Shown in pieces: positions 13,401 to 28,000 of a DNA stretch of 64,000 nt. Numbering within the stretch: the first letter of the stretch is position 1; the number at the start of each line of letters is the position of its first letter. Location: NCBI GenBank assembly GCA_018857735.1, contig JABMCL010002542.1:147501-211500 (forward strand), given 5' to 3'. The translations under genes and the position numbers were made by a program. Source of the DNA: Alviniconcha marisindica (taxonomy: Eukaryota > Mollusca > Gastropoda > Provannidae). The notes under the pieces are model-generated. The model saw only the letters and a list, made by a program, of their open reading frames with translations, searched no databases and had not been told where the DNA came from.

Positions 13401-16306
13401 GTTTGGACTGTCCGAACCATATTCGGCGAAGTAAAACTAAAAGTTCAATTAAGAAACGAATCATAGTTCGTCGAACTGCCCGAAGCATGTTCGGCGAACA
13501 AACAATCGCCCAGTTAAGAACGGGCTTTAGGAAGGGTCACAAACAGCAGTAATCAAGTGCCGACTGTTCTGTCGTCAAAACCGTATTACAAGCAAGGTTC
13601 GTCACCTTCTGCATAAAGGTACCCTCTGCTGTGCGCCTAGTCACAGCGTTGTGTGCGCCTGACCTGCTTCTTTGTAACTGTACATCACCACAACACCACA
13701 TCTGGTTTTGTTGCAAACAGATCAGTGGAACAAGAGCCTACGGGAACAACGAACAGTCAGTCCAGCTTTGACCTTTCGCTGTGACCCTGACACTGAACTC
13801 TGCCATCCAATCTTTTCACGAAATGCTCAGACTTATAACGATGTACCATCAAACTAAATGGTTCACGTGTCTTTAGAAGATATCGTCGAAACAGTCATGT
13901 TTCGATTATACGATCCCTTCCCGGGACTCACCCTGATATAACCGCCCTGGTTGACTGGGCGTAAAACACCAAGTTACTTACTGAACTTACTCCCTGGGAC
14001 TTTGACCTTCAAAACGACCACCTGACAGTTTTGAACGACGCTCTGGCTCATGACAATGCACCGCCATACGTTTAGTTACATAGTTCAGGAGCTGTGTGAG
14101 AGTCGAGGTGGCCGTCCTGGGCTGTCCGTCCCAACGAGCCTTCTGGTTTCCGTGGACGTAAAGCTATACTGAACCCTGCTTCGGCATTGGTCTCAGCTTG
14201 TCCCTAATATGTCAACTGACGTCTGAGGACATTAAGCAACACTACCTACCTACCTACGTTTAGTTACAAGTCGTTGCACTCTTCAAAAGATATTCTCCAG
14301 AAAAAGCCTGGCCACACAGACAGATGGATGCACAGTGACTTGACCCCCCCCCCCTTCCTCCCACCCCAACCCATTACTGAATGTATAATTACAGTGATGC
14401 GAAGTACAACAAACGTGACCAGAACAAGACCAGTTTTGATTAATTTTTAAAGTCCTGCCAGCTGCAACCGGTTATCTCAGGATGACACGATTTCTCACCA
14501 AAGACAACAGAGGCACAGAGAATGTGATCACACCTACACCCACGTGCACACTCACACGTCACTCGAATGCCAGGCGATACAAGAGCACAACGCAGTGAAA
14601 GCCCTTCCAGGCAAAGTTGTTGGACCCACCAGGTTTCAATGCAAGTGTTATGGAAACAACCCCCCCCCCCCCCCCCCCCACGACAACAGAGGCACAAAGC
14701 ACGTGATCACACCTACACACCCACAGGAATGCCAGGTGATACAAGAGCACAACGCAGTGAAAGCCCTTCGAGGCAAAGTTGTGGACCAACCAGGTTTCAA
14801 TGCAAGTATCACGACATAACACTCCCCCCCCCCCCCCCCCATTACACAGAAGTGTCAATGCACACAACCTAAACTTGGGCATGTTTCAAAGCAAAAAACC
14901 CACACACTGCATAACTGTCAGCACACTAACCTAAAGTCTCCCCACACATTACATAACACTGTCAGCACACTAACCTAAACTTTCCCCACACACTACATAA
15001 CTGTCAGCACACTAACCTAAACTCTCCCTACACACTACATAACACTGTCAGCACACTAACCTACACTACATAACACTGTCAGCACACTAACCTACACTAC
15101 ATAACACTGTCAGCACACTAACCTACACTACATAACACTGTCAGCACACTAACCTACACTACATAACACTGTCAGCACACTAATCTACACTACATAACAC
15201 TGTCAGCACACTAATCTACACTACATAACACTGTCAGCACACTAACCTACACTACATGACACTGTCAGCACACTAACCTACATTACATTACACTGTCAGC
15301 ACACTAACCTACATTACACTGTCAGTACACTAACCTACATTACATTACACTGTCAGTACACTAACCTCAACTCTCCCCACACGCTACATAACACTGTCAG
15401 CACACTAACCTACATTACATTACACTGTCAGTACACTAACCTCAACTCTCCCCACACGCTACATAACACTGTCGGCACACTAACCTACATTACATTACAC
15501 TGTCAGTACACTAACCTCAACTCTCCCCACACGCTACATAACACTGTCGGCACACTAACCTACATTACATACACTGCACACACTACTACAACTGTCACAC
15601 CTAACCTACATACATTACACTGTCAGACACTAACCTAACTCTCCACAACTACATAACACTGTCGGCACACTAACCTACATTACATTACACTGTCAGTACA
15701 CTAACCTCAACTCTCCCCACACACTACATAACACTGTCGGCACACTAACCTACATTACATTACACTGTCAGTACACTAACCTCAACTCTCCCCACACACT
15801 ACATAACACTGTCAGCACACTAACCTACATTACATTACACTGTCAGTACACTAACCTCAACTCTAGCCACACACTACATAACACTGTCAGCACACTAACC
15901 TACATTACATAACACTGTCAGCACACTAACCTACATTACATTACACTGTCAGTACACTAACCTCAACTCTCAGCCACACACGACATAACACTGTCGGCAC
16001 ACTAACCTACATTACATTACACTGTCAGTACACTAACCTCAACTCTAGCCACACACTACATAACACTGTCGGCACACTAACCTACATTACATTACACTGT
16101 CAGTACACTAACCTCAACTCTCCCCACACACGACATAACACTGTCGGCACACTAACCTAAACTCCAGCGGCAGCAGGCATCCCTTACAGTCGGACAAAGG
16201 CGCCAGAGACCCAAGGCTCTCCACCGTGCAAGAACCTGTGTGGATCATAACCAACAATCTCATCACCACTGACACGGCAACAGCGCAAGCAGCACACACA
16301 CACACA

Positions 16307-16349
<43 letters not shown>

Positions 16350-19300
16350 GCTAACAACGTGACCATCCCCACGGAAAGGAAGCACAGCACACTGCCAGGA
16401 ATAGGAAACCAGTGCTGAAAATATAAAATTAGTGCTGAAATAGTAAACTCGTGCTGAAAAAGAGTTCAAAACATTAAGCTTGTGCAGAAAAAGCACTGAA
16501 AATATTACGCTTTTGCTGAAAAAAAAGCTACAGGACTAAACCGGTGCTGAAAACACAAAACCGGTGCTGAAAATACAAAACCAGCACTGCAAACATGAAA
16601 CTGGCACTGGAAACCATGAAAAAAACCCACTGAAAACATGAAACCAGTGCTGGAAACCAGAAACCAGAAATGGAAACACAAAAGCAGTGCTGGAAACAGA
16701 AAACTGCTGCTGGAATCCTGAACCCAGAAACCAGTGCTGAAAACAAGAAACTGGTGTTGGAAACACAAAACCAGTGCTGAAAACATAAAACTGGTGCTGG
16801 AAACACAAAACCGGTGCTGGAAACATAAAACTGGTCCTGGAAACATGAAAACACTGCTGGAAACACTAAACCAGTGCTGGAAACATGAAACTGGTGCTGG
16901 AAACATGAAACTGGTGCTGGAAACATGAACCCAGAAACCAGTGCTGGAAACACTAAACCAGTGCTGGAAACATGTTACCAGGATATTTTGCATCAAGCTG
17001 TGTAAGGACATTTTGTATCATGCTGTGTCAGGATATTTTGCATCAAGCTGTGTAAGGACATTTTGCATCATGCTGTGTCAGGATATTTTGCATCAAGCTC
17101 TGTAAGGACATTTTGTATCATGCTGAGTCAGGACATTTTGCATCATGCTGTGTCAGGACATTTTGCATCATGCTGTGTCAGGACATTTTGCATCATGCTG
17201 TGTCAGGATACTTAAGCTGGATGGTCACAGCCCAGCGTTCTGTACAGCCAGGGTCCGGTGTTTGATTCAGCACTAAACCTTGCCTTCTAATCCACTGGGG
17301 AAACCACATGGAGAGTCCAGTCGCTCCAATACAGACACGAAACACAGCATGCCCTGAGACCCATTTAACTACTCTCCATCTCTCAACTCCCCCCCCCCCC
17401 TCCCCCCCCCCATATCTTTCTTCCCTTCTCTCTCAACATACAAAACACATGGACAGCTAGCAAAGCCAAGCTCAGGTCCCCTACAGTACATGTGCTATGA
17501 CTGTGTTATACAAAAACAACACACAACCAAAAAGCCAGAAACCTGCAGCTCCCAGCAACGTACCGAACAGGATGTTGACAAACTCGGCATCCAGGCCCCG
17601 CGCCCAGGACTTCTTCATGCAACGAACGTCAGCCATGTCCACGCACAGGCGTCGCTTAACGGCAAAGACCCGCTGGTTATCCACCTGGAACCAGACAATT
17701 CGTCATGCAGTGTACACCGGCAACATCTGCATAGATGTGCTCACAGTCACACGCATGTCTACAGACAACCACAATTCATCATGTGCCTTGCACTGGTCAT
17801 GTTTACAGACATCCACAATTCCTCATGTTCACACACTGGTCATGTCTACAGGCATCCATAATTCATGTTCACACTACATCACCAGTCACATCACGTCTAC
17901 AGACATCTACAATTATTAATCATGTTTATGCACTGGTCATATTCACAGACAGCCACAATTCACATTCACACACTGGTCATGTCTACAGACATCCATAATT
18001 CATGTTCACACTACATCATGTCTACACACATCCACAGTCCATCATGTTCACATCCACAGACATTCAGAATTCATCATGTTCACACAATGGTCATGTTTAC
18101 ACACATCCACAATTCATCATGTTCACATTGACAGACATCCACAATTCATCATGTTCACATTGTCAGACATCCACAATTCATCATGTTCACATGCTGGCCA
18201 TATCTACAGACATCCACAATTCATCATGTTCACACACTGGTCAGGTTTACAGACATCCACAATTCATCATGTTCACACACTGGTCAGGTTTACAGACATC
18301 CACAGTTCACCATGATCACATGCTGACCATGTCTACAGACATCGCTGAACACAAAATACCCTGTGTTCTGACCAAAAATGTTCACCTTTCCACATTTTGA
18401 CCAGAAGTTCCACCTTCCAGGGGGAATGAATATCACGAGATCTGTCACTTTACGCCAAGCTTTCAGACTGTAACATGTGGTGCCGCTTTCTTACACACTT
18501 CTTTAGGAGTCCAGCTGACATATAGCAGCCATGTTCTTCCCTCTTAAAGATGCAGTGCTGGCTTACCTGACTGTTAGCCCACTCTCTGTTCATAGCAGTA
18601 GACAGTCTTGTCCTCCTTAAAGATGCAGTGCTGGCTTACCTGACTGTTACCTGCTCCCTGTGTTCATAGCAGTAGACAGTCTTGTCCTCCTTAAAGATGC
18701 AGTGCTGGCTTACCTGACTGTTAGACTGCTCCCTCTGTTCATAGCAGTTGACGGTCTTGACCTCCTTAAAGATGCAGTGCTGGCTTACCTGACTGTTAGC
18801 CTGCTCCCTATGTTCATAGCAGTATAGTCTTGTCCTTCTTAAAGATGCAGTGCTGGCTTACCTGGCTGTTAGCCTGCTCCCTATGTTCATAGCAGTATAG
18901 TCTTGTCCTCCTTAAAGATGCAGTGCTGGCTTACCTGACTGTTAGCCTGCTCCCTATGTTCATAGCAGTATAGTCTTGTCCTCCTTAAAGATGCGGTGCT
19001 GGCTTACCTGGCTGTTAGCCTGCTCCCTGTGTTCATAGCAGTAGGCAGTCTTGTCCTCCTTAAAGATGCAGTGCTGACTTACCTGACTGTTAGCCTGCTC
19101 CCTGTGTTCATAGCAGTAGACGGTCTTGTCCTCTTTAAAGATGCTGTGCTGGCTTACCTGACTGTTAGCCTGCTCCCTGTGTTCATAGCAGTAGACTGTC
19201 TTGTCCTCCTTAAAGATGCAGTGCTGGCGGCGGGCGCACAGAAAGTGGTAGTTGGCTGGGCAGCCTCTCATGCAGCAGCCTACAGTTGCTCCCTGATTTC

Positions 19301-21990
19301 GACACCTGTCACAGCGCTGAGAACAAAAGCAAGGCCGTTCATTGAGAGCACCTTCCTCACAACTTATTTTGATATCCGTTCCACCCCTGTGTTTTCACAG
19401 TAACACGTAAAAGATCCTGGTCATTCTGACAAAAGTGCAGGTGGCAGGTTACGGCTAGACACGCACACACCTTACGTATGTGGCTTTGCATGAAGTGACA
19501 TGGTGCATGGTTGTATGGTGTACACAGAATTTGCGCCGAGACAGCAGCAGTTTCCTGTGGTTCCAGCCATGCCAGCACTGTAAGTACACCACTTCAGTGG
19601 ATATTTAAAAACGCGCTGTAAAAAGCTGGTCACTCATGTAGAATCACAGTGAGTCTGCTCGAGAGTGGAGAGTAGCGCTATATAAAAGTAATCATCAACA
19701 ACTGATGCCCTGTCTCAGTTCTGTAGGGATTTGAACCATCACCGCAAAAGTTCAACGGTGCAGAAGAAGTTCCATGGCGAGGGGTTGTTTTACTGTTTTA
19801 CACATAAATACTGAGGGAAAGCTTTCAGAAGAAGCAAGCTTAAATTTTTATTTTTTTAAAGCGAGACCTCCTTGAAGAGAGGTTTATTTACATAAACACT
19901 GGGAAGGGGAAGGTTTTAAAAGAATCAGGCTTTCAAAAAAAAAAGACACACAAAAAAGAAGACATTCCTTGGTGAGAGGTTTATTTACAAGAACATTGTC
20001 AAAGGAAAGGTTTCAGAACAATCAGGCTTAAAAATATAAAACACAAACATTATTGGTGAGAGGTTTATTCACATAAACATTGTGAAGGGTAAATTTTCAG
20101 CACCAGCAGGCTTAAAATAATAAAAAGAGAGACGTTCCTTAGTGAAGGGTTGTTACACACAGAAATACAAAGGAAAAGGTTTCAGCAAAAGGTAGTCTTA
20201 AAAGAGGGTAGTCTCATGCCAGAGGTTCCACTGTATTAAACAAATCAACCCCCCCCCCCCCCCCACCCCCCAGAAAAGGTAAGCAAAGGAATGAATTACT
20301 CTCTGCAACAATCGTAACCACTCACCATCTGTCTCCCTCGCACCATGGCAACGTGGACGTTCTGCAGAGATCCGTCCGCTTCTTCAAACACTTCCGCTGA
20401 CCACAGGGCGCAGTTGACATGGACCCAGTCATCCTGGCCTGCGTACAGAAGCCTGCCCGCCTCCTGAAGTTGACAACAACAAAAACAGAGTTACAACACC
20501 CGTAACATCACACAGTTAATATGGACCCAGTCATCCTGGCCTGCGTACAGAAGCCTGCCCGCCTCCTGAAGTTGACAACAACAAAAACAGAGTTACAACA
20601 CCTGTAACACCACAGAGCACAGTTAATATGGACCCAGTCATCCTGGCCTGCGTACAGAAGCCTGCCCGCCTCCTGAAGTTGACAACAACAAAAACAGAGT
20701 TACAACACCCGTAACATCACACAGTTAATATGGACCCAGTCATCCTGGCTTGCGTACAGAAGCCTGCCCGCCTCCTTATGTTGACAAAGAAAACAGAGTT
20801 ACAACACCTGTAACATCACAGGGCACAGTTGACATGGACCCAGTCATCCTGGCCTGCGTACAGAAGCCTGCCTGCCTCCTGAAGTTGACAACAACAAAAA
20901 CAGAGTTACAACACCCGTAACACCACAGAGCACAGTTAATACGGACCCAGTCATCCTGGCCTGCGTACAGAAACCTGCCTGCCTCCTGAAGTTGACAATG
21001 AAAACTGACAGTTACAACACCTGTAACATCACAGGGCACACTTAATATGGACCCAGTCATCCTGGCTTGCGTACAGAAGTATGCCCGCCTCCTGAAGTTA
21101 CAATGAAAACAGTTACAACACCCATAACACCACAGAGCACAGTTGGCATGGACACAGTCATCCTGGCTTGCGTACACAAGTATGCCCGCCTCCTGAAGTT
21201 ACAATGAAAACAGTTACAACACCCATAACACCACAGAGCACAGTTGGCATGGACACAGTCATCCTGGCCTGCATACAGAAGCCTGCCCGCCTCCTGAAGT
21301 TGACAATGAAAACTGACAGTTACAACACCTGTAACATCACAAGGCACAGCTGATGTGGATCCGGTCATCCTGGCCTGCATACACAAGCCTGTCTGCCTCC
21401 TGAGGTTGACTAAGAAAACTGAGTCACAAAACCCATAACATCACAGGGCACGCTTGACAAGGACTCAGTGAACACGGACCCATTTTGATACCGAATTTTT
21501 GGCTTACCCTGAAAATTTGCATGTGTTTTATATTGTCATATTAAATTATCATTCTTTTAAACAGTTTATGTGTTTGGATCTTGTCTCAGAATGCTAGCAG
21601 TCATCCTTGTTTCAGATTTTTTGTCATTTCCCACAGCAATCCAGTGGAGAGTGTAACTATTTGACTGCTTCCATTTCCGCTGTCACAGTGGATCGCATGA
21701 CCTTGTACTAGCTATAGGGTACACTGCCTTCCTGGTGGAGGCACCTTGCTTTACAGTGAAGCCCCTCCCTGACAGGCCTTTTGTGCCCGAGCCATCTCTG
21801 TACACTGTGAGATCAAGTATTCATATCAAATAGAATGACTGAATTTAACACAGATGAAAACTACAAAGGGATCGAAAAAGGAAACAGTATCAAACTTCAC
21901 ACACACAAACTGTATCAAACCTCACATACACAAAACTGTTTGCATCAGAATGTGAAACTGCGGAGCTATTGTGAAACTTGCACACACACA

Positions 21991-22036
<46 letters not shown>

Positions 22037-25000
22037 CCACCTGTTCACGGCATTTGAAACAAGCGAACAGAGAAAAGCAAGTGTGAAACTCACATCTGGA
22101 TAATCGTCACCAACTTCCAAACACAGCACACACTGACGCAGATCCTCACACACATAGTGGGTTTCAGTGGTCGCTGAAACGAAACAAAAGAACAAAACTC
22201 ATCCACTGCACTTTTCACTACGAGTACAAATACGACCCCTCTAAACCCCTACAGAGACACCTACAGTCAGAAAAACAGGTTACAAAGGTACAGTCAGAAC
22301 GACTGGTTACAAAGACACAGTCAGAGCAACTGGTTAAAATGATACAGCCAGAATGACTGGTTACAAAGACACAGTCAGGACAACAGGTTACCATAGTCAG
22401 AACTGGTTACAAAGATTGCCAGAACAACTGGTTATAAAGATACAGATTGACTGGTTACAAAGACACTTACAGTCAACACAACTGGTTACAATAATACAGT
22501 CAGAACAACTGGTTACAAAGACACAGAACTGATTACAATGATACAGTCAGAATGACTGGCTACAAAAACAGAACTGGTTACAATGATAGTCAGAACTGGC
22601 TACAAAGACACTTACAGTCAGAATAACTGGCTGAAAAGACTCTTACAGTCAGAATGAAAACACTTACATAACAACTGGCTACAAAGACACTTACAGTCAG
22701 AACCACTGGCTACAAAGACACTTACAGTCAGAACCACTGGCTACAAAGACACTTACAGTCAGAACCACTGGCTACAAAGACACTTACAGTCAGAACCACT
22801 GGCTACAAAGACACTTACAGTCAGAACCACTGGCTACAAAGACACTTACAGTCAGAACCACTGGCTACAAAGACACTTTTCAGTCAGAACCACTGGCTAC
22901 AAAGACACTTAGTCAGAACCACTGGCTACAAAGACACTTACAGTCAGAACCACTGGCTACAAAGACACTTACAGTCAGAACCACTGGCTACAAAGACACT
23001 TACAGTCAGAACCACTGGCTACAAACACACTTACAGTCAGAACCACTGGCTACAAAGACACTTACAGTCAGAACCACTGGCTACAAACACACTTACAGTC
23101 AGAACCACTGGCTACAAAGACACTTACAGTCAGAACCACTGGCTACAAAGACACTTACAGTCAGAACCACTGGCTACAAAGACACTTACAGTCAGAACCA
23201 CTGGCTACAAAGACACTTACAGTCAGAACCACTGGCTACAAACACACTTACAGTCAGAACCACTGGCTACAAAGACACTTACAGTCAGAACCACTGGCTA
23301 CAAAGACACTTACAGTCAGAACCACTGGCTACAAAGACACTTACAGTCAGAACCACTGGCTACAAACACACTTACAGTCAGAACCACTGGCTACAAACAC
23401 ACTTACAGCTCATGGTGTCATGTGGGCTTGTCCCCAACGGCTTGAAGGGAGACAACTGTGGGGAGGACAGAGTGGTCTCCCTTTCCAGCCACTGAGCGTA
23501 GGTGTGGTCACTGTAAGGGGGGACCACCGCGTCTGGCAGCATGCCCCTGTTGTCGAACAAAAGAATACGTGTTAGGCTTTCATGCTAAGGAAGAAAGCTT
23601 TATTTCCTTTTTCTTACCTGAAAATAAATACCACAAAAGACCATAACAAAGCGACAGACAGGTATACCTACGGGTGGGAATAGCTCATTTGGTAGAGCGG
23701 TCCGACTGAAAAGCCGGGCGAAATGCTGGTGCGGGTTTGAGTCCCCGGTGCGGCAAGGGATTTTCCTCCCAGTCAACTTTCAGTGCAGACTATCTTACGG
23801 TGTCCGTACAGCCCCCGTGTGCAATCGCATGCATCAACATCTGTGCCCACGTTAAAAATCCCAAACTCTGGCAGCCATACCAGCATTTCGACACATGAAA
23901 GTACTGCACACTCTTGCAGGAATGGGTCGCGCTGCTCTTGTGGCTGCTGTGCCTTAGCCAGGTAAATGACCCCAATTTCCCACAAGGGACAATAAAGTAT
24001 GAAAATAAATAAATATTAAAAAAAAAAAAAATGTACTCACTGGGGCAAGGCCTGGTTGTGCTGCCATAGTCGACACGTCTTGACGCTGAACCACGGAAAC
24101 ACTCGCTCCATTTGCTGTACAAACCAGGGACAAGTATTCATCATCATGATGTCGCTTTAGTTTAAACACGTCATATTAGGACGACTACAAGGGCTGCTAC
24201 TACACTACGGCTACCACTGCTCCTATAAGCAATTTCTACAAGGTCGAGCAAGCAGTAAAACCTACAATTAAATTATTGTCAAAGGTAGTCATGGTAACTA
24301 CCTCAGCTTGGGGAAAGACTAAGTAACATGTCTATGCATCATTCTCCATATTTATGTCCAGACACATTGCAAAACATCTGTGAATTTTTACTCTCCCCAA
24401 CCCCAACCCTTTTATATTGTAAAGCATGTAGACCGTTGAAGCTTCTAAGGATTTTGCACTGGGGAAAAAACCCTCTCTTTTAGTTTTTTAGTTGTTTTTC
24501 TTAAAGGCACAATAATTATTTCCCTGCGCAATAACACCGCACCCACCATTTCTGGGTAGTGGGGGGAGAGAGAGAGCTCGTTTCTCAATAATAATAATAA
24601 CAGGGAACTTTTAGAGCGCTTTCGGAATCTCAAAGCGCTTTACAACTTAAAGAAAAAACATACACTGCACAAACACCCGTAATTATACAAACCAACAGTA
24701 TACAAGCGTACAGTGGTATACAGGCTTCACTGTAGTTTCTGTGCAAATGCTATAATTTGTATTCCCCACTAAAGGCCACTCCACTTCAAACGACTGCCAG
24801 TACCACTGGCTTATTTCTGCGGAAGGCTTTTATCACCCACACTGCTGCTGTGGCTGAAGAAATAATACTGCTGTTAGAACTGTAACTGTGAAGGCTGGGG
24901 AAAATCGAAGAAGAAGAAGAAGAAAGAAAGAAAAAAAGTGGAATAGGGGGAGAGGGGAGGGGAAGAAAGAGAGAGAGAAACAAAAGAATGGAAAGAAAAA

Positions 25001-28000
25001 AGAAGAAGAAGAAAAAAAAACGGCAATGAAAGGAAGGAACAAAAAGGCAGTCAGTAACCTGTAACTTGCTGTTTTACGCCCAGTCAACCATTACGGTTAT
25101 ATCGGGGTGAAGGCACTGCAGCAGGGTTGAAAGAAAGGAAAAAAGAAAGCAAACAAGAAAGAAAAAGGAAAAATACAGAAGAAAGAAAGAGGAAGATGAA
25201 CAATAAACGGGCGACGAGAAAGTAGATCAAGCCCAAAGAAACGGACAAGACGTACAACAGGAACAAGGAAGCGAACTCTGTACATACCCTGATGAAAATA
25301 GACCTGACGGAGTTGCTGTATTTTCTCCGTGTAGGAAATTCTTCGTCATTGCTGAGCGCTGTCTGGATGATGTGAACCATGTCCTCGTTAAACTCACCCT
25401 GTTTTAAACAAACATGATAATGTCCTTGTTAACAAACTGTGTTTAAAACAAGACAAATAGCCTTCTCAAACCTCATTACCCCATCTCCATAACAACAGAA
25501 CCAAGCGACAAAGTCATGACACTGGTGTGCTACCCATCAGAACCAAGCAACAAAGCCACGATTCAGAACACAGGTGTGCTGTCTATCAGTACCAAGCGAC
25601 AAAGCCACGATTCAGAACACTGGTGTATCCAAGTGACAAAGCCACAACTCAGAACACTGCTGTGCTATCTATCAGAACCAAGCAACAAAGCCACGATTGA
25701 GAACACTGGTGTATCCAAGTGACAAAGCCACAACTCAGAACACTGCTGTGCTATCTATCAGAACCAAGTGACAAAGCTACGATTCAGAACACTGGTGTAT
25801 CCAAGTGACAAAGCCACGACTCAAAACACTGCTGTGCTATCTATCAGAACCAAGCGACAAAGCTGCGATTCAGAACTCTGGTGTATCCAAGTGACAAAGC
25901 CACAACTCAGAACACTGCTGTGCTATCTATCAGAACCAAGCGACAAAGCCACGATTCAGAACACTGGTGTATCCAAGTGACAAAGCCACAACTCAGAACA
26001 CTGCTGTGCTATCTATCAGAACCAAGCGACACAGCCACGATTCAGAACAATGGTGTATCCAGGTTACAAAGCCACAACTCAGAACACTGCTGTGCTATCT
26101 ATCAGAACCAAGCGACAAAGCCATGATTCAGAACAATGGTGTATCCAAGTGACAAAGCCACAACTCAGAACACTGCTGTGCTATCTATCAGAACCAAGCG
26201 ACAAAACCACGACTCAAAACACTGCTGTGCTATCTATCAGAACCAAGTGACAAAGCCACGACTCAGAGCGCTGGCGTGCTACCTATCAGAACCAAGCGAC
26301 AAAGCCACGACTCAGAACACAAAGCCACGACTCAGAACACCCACCACACTGGTGTATTATCTCTCAGAACCAAGCGACAAAACCATGACTCAGAACACTG
26401 CTGTGTTATCTCTCAGAACCAAGCGACAAAACCATGACTCACCATGCTGGTGTATTCTGTCACAACCAAGCGACAAAGCCACAACTCACTACACTGGAGC
26501 ATGATCTATCAGAAAGAAACAAAAAAGCCACCACTCACCACTTCTCTGAAATATCTATCAGAACAAAGTGACAATGCCACAACTCACCACACTGGCATAT
26601 TACCAAGTAACAGAGCCATGATTCACCACAATGGTATATTACCAAGCAACAAAGCCACGACTCACCACACGGGTATATTACCAAGCAGCAAAGCCACGAC
26701 TCACCACACGGGTATATTACCAAGCAGCAAAGCCACGACTCACCACACGGGTATATTACCAAGCAACAAAGCCACGACTCACCACACTGGCGTATTACCA
26801 AGCACCAAAGCCACGACTCACCACACTGGCGTATTACCAAGCAGCAAAGCCACGACTCACCACACGGGTATATTACCAAGCAACAAAGCCACGACTCACC
26901 ACGCGGGTGTATTACCAAGCACCAAAGCCACGACTCACCACGCTGGTGTATTACCGTATTACCAAGCACCAGAGCCACGACTGACCACGCTGGTGTATTA
27001 CCAAGCACCAGAGCCACGACTGACCACGCTGGTGTATTACCAAGCACCAGAGCCACGACTGACCACGCTGGCGTATTACCAAGCACCAAAGCCACGACTG
27101 ACCACGCTGGCGTATTACCAAGCACCAAAGCCACGACTGACCACACTGGCGTATTACCAAGCACCAAAGCCACGACTGACCACACTGGCGTATTACCAAG
27201 CACCAAAGCCACGACTGACCACACTGGCGTATTACCAAGCACCAAAGCCACGACTGACCACACTGGCGTATTACCAAGCACCAAAGCCACGACTGACCAC
27301 ACTGGCGTATTACCAAGCACCAAAACCACGACTGACCACACTGGCGTATTACCAAGCACCAAAACCACGACTGACCACACTGGCGTATTACCAAGCACCA
27401 AAGCCACGACTGACCACACTGGCGTATTACCAAGCACCAAAGCCACGACTGACCACACGGGCGTATTACCAAGCAACAAAGCCACGACTCACCACACTGG
27501 TGTACTTGTCAGCCTCCAGCTTCATGCGGATGGTGTTGAAGTCGCGAGGGAAGGGACGCTCATAGCACGGCACCACGGCCCTCGAATCCGCCTCCCCTGG
27601 ACCCGAGCTGACAGAGACGCTCACGTGCCTCTCGGTTCTCCTCTGTATGACCCCAGACGCACTGTCCCTTTCAGTCGCAGCGCTCCCTTCAGGACTCCCC
27701 CCTGTGGAGGCGCTCCTCAACGGACTGCCGCTCTGAACGGAAACGCTCCTGCCCACGAGAGCGGCTGCTTCTCCGTCTGCTGTGGCAGTGGCGTTGTCAC
27801 CGCCAGAACTCGAAGCGGGCACAGGAGCGCTGTCCCTGGGCGCCCCATCACCAGAAGCACCTCCATCAACAGCTGCCCCCCTGGAAGCGCTCGTGCCACC
27901 ATCTTCATGAGAGGAGCCTGTGCTTTCCGAAGGGCCACAGCCCAATCTCTGAGCAACTCCCTCCGCCGCTGTCTCTGAGTTTGAAGATTCCCCAGACGTT

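Noticed and set aside
22260..23406. Regular 31-bp repeats resembling a CRISPR array
   Set aside because: There are no spacers; units are head-to-tail, in an animal intron.
23668..23765. Functional tRNA gene
   Set aside because: A and B boxes are present, but the stems do not pair well and the segment continues into a SINE body with a poly-A tail.
26444..27565. 373-codon plus and 316-codon minus frames
   Set aside because: The 39-bp repeat has no stop in these frames; the protein is a 13-residue repeat without any other feature.
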